Positions 1 to 5,844 are shown, counted from the stretch's first letter. The stretch: 6,525 bases of DNA from Bacteroidales bacterium UBA3816 (GCA_002368955.1 DFDY01000117.1:1-6525); one strand, 5' to 3'. The notes: generated from the sequence alone by a model not told the origin. Numbers and translations are program-made.

Positions 1-62
1 GCTTTCGCCTTTTTTGTGATGAGGAGAGCTTCTCAAATACATCACCAGAATTAAACCCAAAC

Positions 63-244
63 GCTCTAGTACAAAGTATGACTGATTCTTGCTCGTATTT
101 CTCAATGTGGCGTGTCTTCGACACGCTGTGTAGTAGGGGTTTCGCTATCCCCACACTGCACTCCCGTTGGTCGCTTAGTATGGAGTTATTGAGATTCAGC
201 CTCTTCGAGGCTGCTAAAAAATCAGTCTTTTATCAAACTAGAGC
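63..244. repeat. Structured element with terminal inverted repeats (MITE-like or RNA-like)
   Basis: The ends are imperfect inverted repeats of 25 bp. At 63-87 the plus strand reads GCTCTAGT, nine bases, GACTGATT; the minus strand from 244 to 220 reads the same two blocks with the same nine-base spacing. Inside are several stems: 100-106 (TCTCAAT) with 188-194 (ATTGAGA), which encloses hairpins at 110-126 (7-bp stem, TTC loop), 136-152 (GGGG/CCCC, extended by GTGT/ACAC with a bulge) and 160-186 (ACTCC/GGAGT). A further hairpin at 197-213 has a 7-bp stem and a TTC loop. The element lies just after the stop of the arginase-family gene. A plus-strand frame of 62 codons runs through it, but the hairpins explain the sequence better than coding does. 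No flanking target duplication is evident. I do not recognise a named family; a miniature transposable element, an extragenic palindromic repeat or a structured 3' RNA are all possible. Confidence 0.55.
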
Positions 245-252
245 CAAGTTTT

Positions 253-1440
253 TTAGTTGGCGTTGAGCCGCTTGTAGTAGCGCCACCAGATGGCGGGGAG
301 CTCGCCTTCCATGGCCTGCTGGTAGTCGGTATAGGTGCAGGGGAGCATAAGTTTGTCGGTGTATATCTCGCGCAGTTCCTCTTTGTCGCAGGGCACTTTT
401 ATCCACCAGCGGTCGCTGAGTTTGCTCTTGTAAAAGTCGATGACCATGTCCTCCTTGGCTTGGACGAGGTAGTGTTTGCAGTTCTCGGGATAGAGCTGGG
501 GATTGTCGTGCTTGCGGTTGTAGAAGCCGTCGATAAAGTACCAAATGCCTTGTGCCAACATGTTGGCGGTCTGCCCCTGGCGGTCGAATTTGGGGTTATA
601 CTCGAAAATGCCCAGACAGTTGGTTCTGTCGCTTATGCCGGCAAAGCGCATCATCTGGCAGTACTCCTCGCCGTAGAAGCCGTGGGGGGAAGGATAGCCG
701 TTGCCAGGGGCATCGCTTTGGCGGATGGCACCGATGTCAACGGAGACAAAGTCGGCATTGCGCAGCAGCGATTCGGTGCGCTGCATGTCGCTCCGCACCT
801 CGGCCAGACGGTAGGCATCGAACTTGAGTTCCTCCATGAGTTTCACGTAGGGCAGGCCCACGAAGTAGGATTGGTAGCCCACATTGGTGTGGAAGAAGAG
901 ATAGTTGGGGGTTTGCATGATGATGTTGCGCAGCCATGACCGAGAGGTGGGTTCGTCGGTGTCTTCCAGATCGAAGCGGGGGTCAATGGCGGTGAGGTTC
1001 ATGATGCGTTTGAGGTTTTCATACCCCTTGTAGACAGCGAAGGTGAGGTCCTGGCTGCCGCCCAGCAGGATGAGGGTATTGCCTCTGTCGATGACGGCTG
1101 CCACCACCTCGGCCACAGCGAAGTAGGTGTCTTCGGGTATCTGGCCGGCGATGATGTTGCCCAGGTCAACAATCTTGGTGTCCTCGGTGGGCAGGGCCAG
1201 CTGGTAGAGATAGCGGCGGATGGCGTTGGGCCCACTGGCGCAGCCGGCGTTGCTGATGGCCCCGCGGTCTTCGGGAACACCCAGCAGCACCAAACCTCCC
1301 TTGGGCATGGCAGGGAGGTTTGAGCCGGGGGTATAGACCTTGGTTTTGCTGCCGAGGGTGACAGCATACTCGCTGGGATAGAAACCGAGGTCGTCGGGAT
1401 TGATGGGCGACAGATATTTCTTTATGCTGCTCATGGCCAT
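253..1440 (-). CDS. Arginase/formiminoglutamase-family protein with degenerate metal site
   Basis: This is a 395-residue protein of the ureohydrolase fold (arginase, agmatinase, formimidoylglutamase), with no signal peptide, so cytoplasmic. Landmarks are the N-terminal GVPEDRGAISNAG segment (residues 54-66) followed by GPNAIRRYLY, GGSQD (127-131), DPRFDL (153-158), SVDIGAIRQSDAP (233-245) and a W-rich tail (RWWI near 344-347, IWWRYYKR near 384-391). Canonical enzymes have GGDHS, DAHxD and SxDxD. Here the first His is Gln130, the central His is Arg155 and the last Asp is Gly237, while Asp153, Asp157 and Asp235 remain. From memory, the Bacteroidetes branch annotated as formimidoylglutamase carries the same kind of losses and the same C-terminal extension. 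The name therefore indicates fold, not proven activity; loss of catalysis or a changed chemistry is possible. I chose the start at 1440, which overlaps the upstream stop; ATG at 1434 is an alternative. An in-frame ATG at 1494 lies inside the upstream gene and is unlikely. Confidence 0.88.
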   Translation of the reverse strand: MAMSSIKKYLSPINPDDLGFYPSEYAVTLGSKTKVYTPGSNLPAMPKGGLVLLGVPEDRGAISNAGCASGPNAIRRYLYQLALPTEDTKIVDLGNIIAGQIPEDTYFAVAEVVAAVIDRGNTLILLGGSQDLTFAVYKGYENLKRIMNLTAIDPRFDLEDTDEPTSRSWLRNIIMQTPNYLFFHTNVGYQSYFVGLPYVKLMEELKFDAYRLAEVRSDMQRTESLLRNADFVSVDIGAIRQSDAPGNGYPSPHGFYGEEYCQMMRFAGISDRTNCLGIFEYNPKFDRQGQTANMLAQGIWYFIDGFYNRKHDNPQLYPENCKHYLVQAKEDMVIDFYKSKLSDRWWIKVPCDKEELREIYTDKLMLPCTYTDYQQAMEGELPAIWWRYYKRLNAN

Positions 1441-1442
1441 TA
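1438..1442 (-). promoter_or_regulatory. TAATG stop/start overlap between dipeptidase and arginase-family genes
   Basis: On the minus strand the dipeptidase stop TAA (1442-1440) shares its last A with the ATG (1440-1438) of the next gene. A purine-rich GAGAGA lies immediately upstream inside the dipeptidase reading frame. This layout supports termination-reinitiation coupling and fixes the likely start of the arginase-family gene. A second ATG six bases further on could also serve. Confidence 0.7.
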
Positions 1443-3200
1443 TCTCTCGCGGATGATTTCGCCGTGGTCGTCGACAATCATTTTGTAGAACCAATCGGGA
1501 TATTTGGGCTGGGCGGGGAAGGCGGCGTTGCCGGTCTCGGTACGTTCAAAACGGCCGTCTTTCTCCTTCTTGATGTTGCCGTCGATATACTTGACCAGCA
1601 GGTAGTGGTCCAGCTGATTCCACTCTTTCATCATGCGGTCGGCCATGCGGTTGGAGAAGTCGTTGAGCTGATGGACGAGGGCCTCGTCGTTGTCGGCAGA
1701 TTTCTTGGCTTTCTCGTCGAGGCGGGCCACCTCCATGATGTAGTTCTTCTCCAAGCGGTTCTGCACACGCTGCAGGTCTACAATCATATCGCTGTAGCGG
1801 CTGTAGACAAAGTTGGTCACGCGGTTGAACAGCCAGAAGGCCGACGTCTCGCTATAGGTGAGCATGTCGCCGTTGCCCTCGCGGAAGCACTCGGGAATCT
1901 TGGTGATGCCGCAGTACATGGGGCAGTAGACGGTGCTGTAGGTGTCGTCGACGCCGAACCAAAGGATGCCGCCAATCTTGTTGGGCAGCCAGCTGCGGCA
2001 CTGGGCCACAAAGCTGAAACCCGTCTGCTGGGTGGAAGTGGCGCGCTCGTGGACATATTTCTGTCCGTTCACCTCAAAGCCCATGGGACGCCAACGGTAG
2101 GGGCAGGCAAAGGGACCGGCACCCTTGTCCTTGGTCATGTCCATGGCGGTGCCCTCATAGTGGTCGCGCATGAGGTTCATCACCTCGTGCAGCTCAACCT
2201 TGTGGTCGGGCTGAATCCACAGGGGCAAACGCTCGGCCTGGGCGTCGCCCATGGCATATTTCTCATACCTGCGCATGTTGCGGTTGATGCGGTTGAACAT
2301 GGCGTAGACACGGGCGTCGCAGCCGCGGATGCCGCTGAAGGTGAGGGGGGCATAGGTGTCGCAGAAACTGAAGTCGGCATCCTTGCCGTCGAACCAGCCG
2401 CAGGCGCGGGCATAGGTGACCACGTCGGCCGCATAGACACACTCCACTTCGGGCTCATACAGATAGTCCATGTGGTTGCTGCTGATGGTGGTGTGGAGGC
2501 CTTTGCCCTTGGCCTTCTTGAATTTGCCAATTTCCTGTGGGAACTGGGTGATGCGGGCCTGGTTGGCATGGCCGCTCACATAGCCGTCAGGAATGCGGCG
2601 GGCAACCCACACGGCACCGTCGGCATACTTGTACTTGAGCTTCTTGGCCAGGTCGGCCTTGACGGGGGCACCGCGCTTGCCGATGAGCTCAAGAATCCAC
2701 ACCTCGTTGGGGTCGCAGATGGAGAAGCTCTCGCCCTCGCTGCAGTAGCCATAGTCGGCCACCATCTTGGTCATCCAGTAGATAGCCTCGCGGGCATTCT
2801 TGGCACGCTGCAGGGTGACGTAGATGAGCGAACCGTAGTCGATGCCCTTCACCTCGTCCTTCCAGCACTCCTCGCGGCCGCCATAGGTGGTCTCGCCGAT
2901 GGCCAGCTGGTGCTCGTTCATGTTGCCCACCACGCTGTAGGTGTGGGCCACCTGGGGAATTTCAAACAGCTTGCGGCCGCTGTCCCAGTCCACCAGCATG
3001 AACATGGTGCCCTCGGGATAGTTGGCAGCCTTGCGGTAGTAAAGCTCGCCGTAGAGCGTGTGGCTGTCGGCAGCATAGGTGATCATGGTGCTCCCGTCGC
3101 GGGTAGCCCCTTTGGTGAAAAGAAAGTTGGTGCAGGCCGTGGCCTCATATCCCATCAGCAGGATAGCACCCAAAAGCATAAGTGAAAGTGTCTTTCTCAT
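1440..3200 (-). CDS. Secreted C69-family dipeptidase (PepD-like Ntn hydrolase)
   Basis: This is a 586-residue member of peptidase family C69 (U34-type dipeptidases), which are N-terminal-nucleophile hydrolases that cut dipeptides using an N-terminal Cys. A typical signal peptide covers residues 1-22: Arg-Lys, a Leu/Met/Ile-rich core and an A-T-A cleavage motif. Cys23 follows directly in CTNFLFTKGATRDGS, so cleavage would itself expose the nucleophile. Family landmarks are GNMNEHQLAIGETTYGG (92-108), SEGESFSICDPNEVWILE (154-171) and RRIPDGYVSGHANQARI (201-217). The protein runs on through a charged, probably helical C-terminal part (about residues 480-540). The -3 residue is Ala, so a lipoprotein reading of Cys23 is poor. 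It is probably periplasmic and supplies amino acids from peptides. It is first in a two-gene unit with the arginase-family gene. Start ATG at 3200 follows an A/T-rich leader with no strong ribosome site, which is normal in this phylum. Confidence 0.93.
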   Translation of the reverse strand: MRKTLSLMLLGAILLMGYEATACTNFLFTKGATRDGSTMITYAADSHTLYGELYYRKAANYPEGTMFMLVDWDSGRKLFEIPQVAHTYSVVGNMNEHQLAIGETTYGGREECWKDEVKGIDYGSLIYVTLQRAKNAREAIYWMTKMVADYGYCSEGESFSICDPNEVWILELIGKRGAPVKADLAKKLKYKYADGAVWVARRIPDGYVSGHANQARITQFPQEIGKFKKAKGKGLHTTISSNHMDYLYEPEVECVYAADVVTYARACGWFDGKDADFSFCDTYAPLTFSGIRGCDARVYAMFNRINRNMRRYEKYAMGDAQAERLPLWIQPDHKVELHEVMNLMRDHYEGTAMDMTKDKGAGPFACPYRWRPMGFEVNGQKYVHERATSTQQTGFSFVAQCRSWLPNKIGGILWFGVDDTYSTVYCPMYCGITKIPECFREGNGDMLTYSETSAFWLFNRVTNFVYSRYSDMIVDLQRVQNRLEKNYIMEVARLDEKAKKSADNDEALVHQLNDFSNRMADRMMKEWNQLDHYLLVKYIDGNIKKEKDGRFERTETGNAAFPAQPKYPDWFYKMIVDDHGEIIRER

Positions 3201-3286
3201 ACTATAATTATTATTGATGATCTGTATTTTTGATACTCAGTTCATTATTCCAAAACAACCCTTCTCTCGGGCAGGATTTAGAATTG

Positions 3287-3294
3287 CAAATTTA
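3287..3294 (-). promoter_or_regulatory. Possible -7 promoter box for the dipeptidase operon
   Basis: The minus strand reads TAAATTTG, matching the Bacteroides -7 consensus TAnnTTTG, in an A/T-rich stretch about 87 bases upstream of the dipeptidase start. No clear TTTG box lies at the expected 19-21-base distance upstream; the nearest candidate, TTGAC around 3320-3324, is 25-26 bases away. The call is therefore weak. Confidence 0.3.
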
Positions 3295-3385
3295 CACAAA
3301 ATAATTGATTTGTGGACTGTCAACCGAAAAAATAATCCTAGACCACGCATAATCATCACTTTGCCACGAATTGAAGAGTGAAAAG

Positions 3386-3399
3386 GAATTGTACAATTC
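3386..3399. promoter_or_regulatory. 14-bp perfect palindrome, possible operator
   Basis: GAATTGTACAATTC is a perfect inverted repeat. An additional half-site ACGAATTG lies at 3366-3373 and pairs exactly with CAATTCGT at 3394-3401, giving three GAATTG-type half-sites in 36 bases. The site is about 90 bases upstream of the possible -7 box of the dipeptidase operon. It could bind a dimeric regulator, but A/T-rich palindromes of this length also arise by chance. Confidence 0.35.
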
Positions 3400-3520
3400 G
3401 TCGTAATCCGAACCCTTCTCAGGGGAGGCTCCGCCTCAACCCGCTAAGTGCACTCCGCTAAGTGGCGCCGCTCCACCCGCCTACCATAGGAAACAGCCTT
3501 GTCCACGCTGGGGTAGATAC

Positions 3521-3557
3521 AAAAACTCCTTGCCAACCGTCCGGCAGGCAAGGAGTT
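3521..3557 (-). terminator. Intrinsic terminator of the lipoprotein operon
   Basis: On the minus strand, AACTCCTTGCC pairs perfectly with GGCAAGGAGTT (11 bp, 3547-3557 with 3524-3534) around a 12-base loop, and the second arm runs directly into TTTTT. It begins about 22 bases after the lipoprotein stop. Stem, G+C content and U-tract all fit a Rho-independent terminator. Confidence 0.88.
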
Positions 3558-3579
3558 CTTTGGGTATTGGAGTGTGTCC

Positions 3580-5256
3580 CTATTTGTTTGCAGTTCTGAC
3601 TCGTACCAATCTGATATAGGCGGGTGGGCCATAATTACCAAGATTAGTTTCTCCTACGTTGCCCACAGCTAGACTGTAAGCAATAGCATTTGTTTCACTA
3701 GTCCAGTAGTAGCCCACGTCAGAAATCGTTGAGGCATCCCCGGTAGAATAATTAACGCAGGGAAGGAATACGCAACCAGCATTTTCAAGTTGGTAAAATT
3801 CAGATATGCTTAATATGTTGTCGGTGTATGTGTAATCATTCTCTGTATGATTGATACTTGCCTGGGCAATAATATCTGACGGAGGGGTGTAGCCATCAGG
3901 GAAAAGGATAATGCCGGGCACAGAGGCAACTAAGGCATGGGCAAATCTCTTCGCTGTTTCGCCTCCACGAGTGTTCAATAGATAATCCCATTCATCAGCA
4001 GATAATAGCGAGTATCCATTAGTGGATGCATAACCATTCGCACCAATGATTGCATCGCGCTGTGTTTTTGTAAAATGGTCATGGTCGTTGTTGGGATCGT
4101 GGTATCCGATGAAATCGTACTGGTAAGGAGGGAAGAAATACCCGTCTCCATCATTATGCAGGTTCGAGAAAGAGAAATCGACCTGTTTGCCACTATTGTT
4201 CACCGTATAAGGCCCCAAAGTGTGTTCACGAGGAACAGTAATCCAATTGTTATCAAATGTAACCGAAAGAGGATAAATAGTGTTGGCTGCAAAAGTGCTT
4301 TCTACCTCAGAGGCTAACGTAATGCACTTTTCAATTTCGTTTGCTGTGCCGGCATTTTGCTTGGCATATACAGTAATACGCAAATTTTTATAACCCACTG
4401 GGGGTAGATAAATATAGAATGGGTGCGAGGAACTCACGCTTACTCCTCCTTGGTCGCCATGATGTTCGCATTCTAGTGTCACCTCTTTGGTTATAAAATC
4501 AGTTGCATAGTCAATGGTTGCGTTTGACTGTTCCCTCAGTATGGGCAATAAGTTGTTGTCAAAAGTGATTTCGAAGTTGCCCCACAGCGGACGGCCTTTT
4601 TGGCGACCGTTGGCATCGGGTTCCATGCTTGAATTCTCCACCTCTATTCGGGTTACGACTATCGGAGTGCTAGTGTTGACAGTCACTTTCAGTAGGGCGC
4701 AAATATTCTTAAACTCCAAAGTGTTGCCTGTATTGGGAAGCGAATAGTTGCTGGCTGGGTTCATAACAGCAACCATAGGAGCCATCAGTTTCTGTGGCCC
4801 ATTGGGCGATGCTGCTTCATACAGCTGTGTGGGACCAAAACGGAACCCGTTGACGGCAACAGTGCCTCCATCCCCCTCGACATTGAATGTGGTAGGTTCA
4901 GTTGCAGCCTCTTGCCACAACTCAAGAGGATATACTGCACCACGGAGTTCATTTGCATAACTAGTACCGGTAGACAGTTGAACTATATTATCGCTAAATT
5001 GTATATAATAACTATTTGTCTGTTCATCCAATCCAACAGTGCCAGACCAACTATGTAACTGTATTTTGTCACCTACGTCCCAGATGGAATAGGGATATTG
5101 ACCGACATTGGTAATATGCATTTTGTCACCATTGTACTGCTGAATAGTAGCATAGATTCTATGGGAATCGACATCGTCTTTCTTGCATGACTGAACAAGC
5201 ATCACTGCACCTAATGCTAAAACAAGATATATAACAGATAAAGACTTCTTATTCAT
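3580..5256 (-). CDS. Surface lipoprotein: fimbrillin-like N-terminal part plus FISUMP-like C-terminal part
   Basis: This is a 558-residue lipoprotein. Residues 1-23 are a type II signal peptide ending in V-Q-S before Cys24, and KKDD follows, close to the charged export signal that sends Bacteroidetes lipoproteins to the cell surface. Residues of about 30-335 are beta-rich and resemble fimbrillin/Mfa-like proteins, including the telltale LEFKNICALLKVTV (180-193). From about 350 on, the sequence resembles the Fibrobacter succinogenes major paralogous (FISUMP) domain: GYSLLSADEWDYLLNTR (414-430), IILFPDGYTPP (449-459), LENAGCVFLP (490-499), GYYWTS (515-520) and the closing YIRLVRVR (547-554). 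An acidic/His stretch DPNNDHDH (387-394) might bind metal. It lies 15 bases after the 81-codon ORF and ends at a strong terminator. Codon use is visibly more A/T-rich than in the dipeptidase operon. A fimbrial tip or adhesion role is inferred, not shown; no pilus assembly genes are in view. Confidence 0.85.
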   Translation of the reverse strand: MNKKSLSVIYLVLALGAVMLVQSCKKDDVDSHRIYATIQQYNGDKMHITNVGQYPYSIWDVGDKIQLHSWSGTVGLDEQTNSYYIQFSDNIVQLSTGTSYANELRGAVYPLELWQEAATEPTTFNVEGDGGTVAVNGFRFGPTQLYEAASPNGPQKLMAPMVAVMNPASNYSLPNTGNTLEFKNICALLKVTVNTSTPIVVTRIEVENSSMEPDANGRQKGRPLWGNFEITFDNNLLPILREQSNATIDYATDFITKEVTLECEHHGDQGGVSVSSSHPFYIYLPPVGYKNLRITVYAKQNAGTANEIEKCITLASEVESTFAANTIYPLSVTFDNNWITVPREHTLGPYTVNNSGKQVDFSFSNLHNDGDGYFFPPYQYDFIGYHDPNNDHDHFTKTQRDAIIGANGYASTNGYSLLSADEWDYLLNTRGGETAKRFAHALVASVPGIILFPDGYTPPSDIIAQASINHTENDYTYTDNILSISEFYQLENAGCVFLPCVNYSTGDASTISDVGYYWTSETNAIAYSLAVGNVGETNLGNYGPPAYIRLVRVRTANK

Positions 5257-5271
5257 ATTGCAATGTATCTT

Positions 5272-5517
5272 TTAAAACCATCCTTCTCCAGCAGTATTCC
5301 AATGGTACCCAGGTGTTTCTGGATCTGTTTGGGCCAGTCTGTTAGTACTATGGACATAAAATTTAGAACCCACAGGTTCATCAGACCCTGCAAAACCGCC
5401 CTCAACGACAAATTTCACCACTTTGGTGGTTGGGGCCATATAACTTTTTTTGGCTGCCTGTCCTCCTAAGGCCTCTGTCTCCAGACCAAGAGGGGACATT
5501 TTTCTAAAAATACCCAT
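5272..5517 (-). CDS. Small protein of the YxxP type, upstream of fimbrillin-like lipoprotein
   Basis: This 81-residue protein has no signal peptide or membrane segment. Residues 23-45 read KKSYMAP-TTKVVKF-VVEGGFAGS, a pattern (KKxYxxPxxxVVxFxxExxxAGS) I recall from many short Bacteroidales ORFs of unknown role, often beside surface proteins. The N-terminal part contains LGLETEALGGQAAKK (10-24). The C-terminal part is Gly- and aromatic-rich, ending GYHWNTAGEGWF. The ATG at 5517 follows an A-rich leader; Met7 is a possible alternative start. The stop is 15 bases before the lipoprotein start, so the two are almost certainly co-transcribed. It could be a chaperone-like partner, a secreted peptide or a precursor peptide; no modifying enzyme lies nearby. 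Function unknown. Confidence 0.7.
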   Translation of the reverse strand: MGIFRKMSPLGLETEALGGQAAKKSYMAPTTKVVKFVVEGGFAGSDEPVGSKFYVHSTNRLAQTDPETPGYHWNTAGEGWF

Positions 5518-5601
5518 CTTTTGATTTTTTTTAAAGTTTTTTATTATGCAGTTATTTGACTAATAATATGTACATTAACCCTAAAAAAGGTATATGATAC
5601 A

Positions 5602-5718
5602 TTATTTATTAATTGCAAAAATAATATTTTTTTTCATATACCAAATTTTTTTCGCCGACAGCCCCTCGGAGGTGGCTTCGAACAGGCCTAATGTGGGTTT
5701 TTCGTTCATGGTTGTCAT
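5602..5718 (-). CDS. 38-codon ORF, possible truncated paralogue of the 81-codon protein
   Basis: The minus strand encodes MTTMNEKPTLGLFEATSEGL, then SAKKIWYMKKNIIFAINK, then TAA. It contains LGL-x9-AKK followed by YM within four residues, the same arrangement as residues 10-27 of the 81-codon protein (LGL-x9-AKK-S-YM). The first 26 codons are G+C-rich and gene-like (GCC ACC TCC GAG GGG CTG), then composition drops abruptly to A/T, as expected if the original 3' part was lost. The leader before ATG 5718 is A-rich, as for other genes here, and Met4 is another start. It may be a decayed copy, a leader peptide or a functional micro-protein. It sits 84 bases upstream of the 81-codon ORF. Confidence 0.4.
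   Translation of the reverse strand: MTTMNEKPTLGLFEATSEGLSAKKIWYMKKNIIFAINK
5616..5645 (-). promoter_or_regulatory. Bacteroides-type promoter for the small ORF-lipoprotein operon
   Basis: The minus strand carries TTTG (5645-5642), an 18-base spacer and TATTTTTG (5623-5616), matching the -33 TTTG and -7 TAnnTTTG boxes with near-normal spacing. Transcription would start near 5609 and give a leader of about 90 bases before the 81-codon ORF. The boxes lie inside the 38-codon ORF, so if that ORF is real this promoter is internal to it. Confidence 0.55.
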
Positions 5719-5804
5719 TTTTTTTGATTGAAATTAAGTTGATAAATGATATAATAAATTGAATATTAGCTCTTTGTGGGGGGGTATGAAATGATATTGT
5801 GATA

Positions 5805-5812
5805 CAAAGTTA
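5805..5812 (-). promoter_or_regulatory. Upstream -7 promoter box before the 38-codon ORF
   Basis: The minus strand reads TAACTTTG preceded by TTCG, a very typical Bacteroidales -7 box. The expected -33 position falls in or beside a 16-bp palindrome (5829-5844) rather than a clean TTTG; a TTTG at 5827-5824 is too close (11 bases). Transcription from here would give a leader of about 80 bases to the ATG at 5718, containing a run of seven C on the RNA strand. Confidence 0.45.
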
Positions 5813-5828
5813 CGAATTTTTTTCAAAT

Positions 5829-5844
5829 AGTGCGAATTCGCACT
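5829..5844. promoter_or_regulatory. 16-bp perfect palindrome at the promoter, possible operator
   Basis: AGTGCGAATTCGCACT is a perfect inverted repeat whose near edge is 16 bases from the -7 box at 5805-5812, overlapping where the -33 contact would be. This is a classic place for a dimeric repressor or activator to act on the small-ORF/lipoprotein operon. No regulator gene is in the window. Confidence 0.45.

Larger units (their letters stand above)
3201..3520. other. Intergenic region between dipeptidase operon and lipoprotein terminator
   Basis: About 320 bases with no supportable gene. The part nearest the dipeptidase (3201-3345) is A/T-rich and holds the leader and a possible -7 box. A 14-bp palindrome with an extra half-site lies at 3366-3401. 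The part from 3425 to 3500 turns G+C-rich, with a GAGGC-TCC-GCCTC hairpin (3425-3437) and a direct repeat CCGCTAAGTG at 3441-3450 and 3455-3464. The G+C-rich patch resembles extragenic repeat material, but I cannot name a family. Confidence 0.5.

Noticed and set aside
63..244. Reading the left-edge cloverleaf as a tRNA
   Set aside because: It lacks the TTC-loop GTTCGA motif, a 7-base anticodon loop and a CCA-type acceptor end, and it is more than twice tRNA length.
1..252. Intrinsic terminator for the dipeptidase/arginase-family operon
   Set aside because: The nearest hairpin on the minus strand (213-197) is followed by AATCTCAATAA, not a T-run; the T-rich stretch lies before the hairpin instead.
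78..266. Plus-strand open frame of 62 codons across the left-edge element
   Set aside because: It starts within the left terminal repeat, passes through every hairpin and runs into the arginase-family gene on the other strand. The structure explains the sequence better than coding does.
460..939. Plus-strand open frame of 159 codons opposite the arginase-family gene
   Set aside because: Antisense shadow with low-complexity Val/Ala/Gly composition; the minus-strand frame has strong family motifs.
1464..3185. Very long plus-strand open frame (573 codons) opposite the dipeptidase gene
   Set aside because: It is the antisense shadow of a G+C-rich gene. Its translation is dominated by Val, Gly, Ala, His and Leu with no recognisable domain, while the minus strand encodes a clear C69 peptidase.
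3444..3641. Minus-strand 65-codon frame over the lipoprotein terminator
   Set aside because: It overlaps the lipoprotein 3' end in another frame and spans the terminator hairpin.
5272..5517. Calling the 81-codon protein a RiPP precursor
   Set aside because: The leader-plus-tail look is suggestive, but no modification, protease or transport gene is present in the window.
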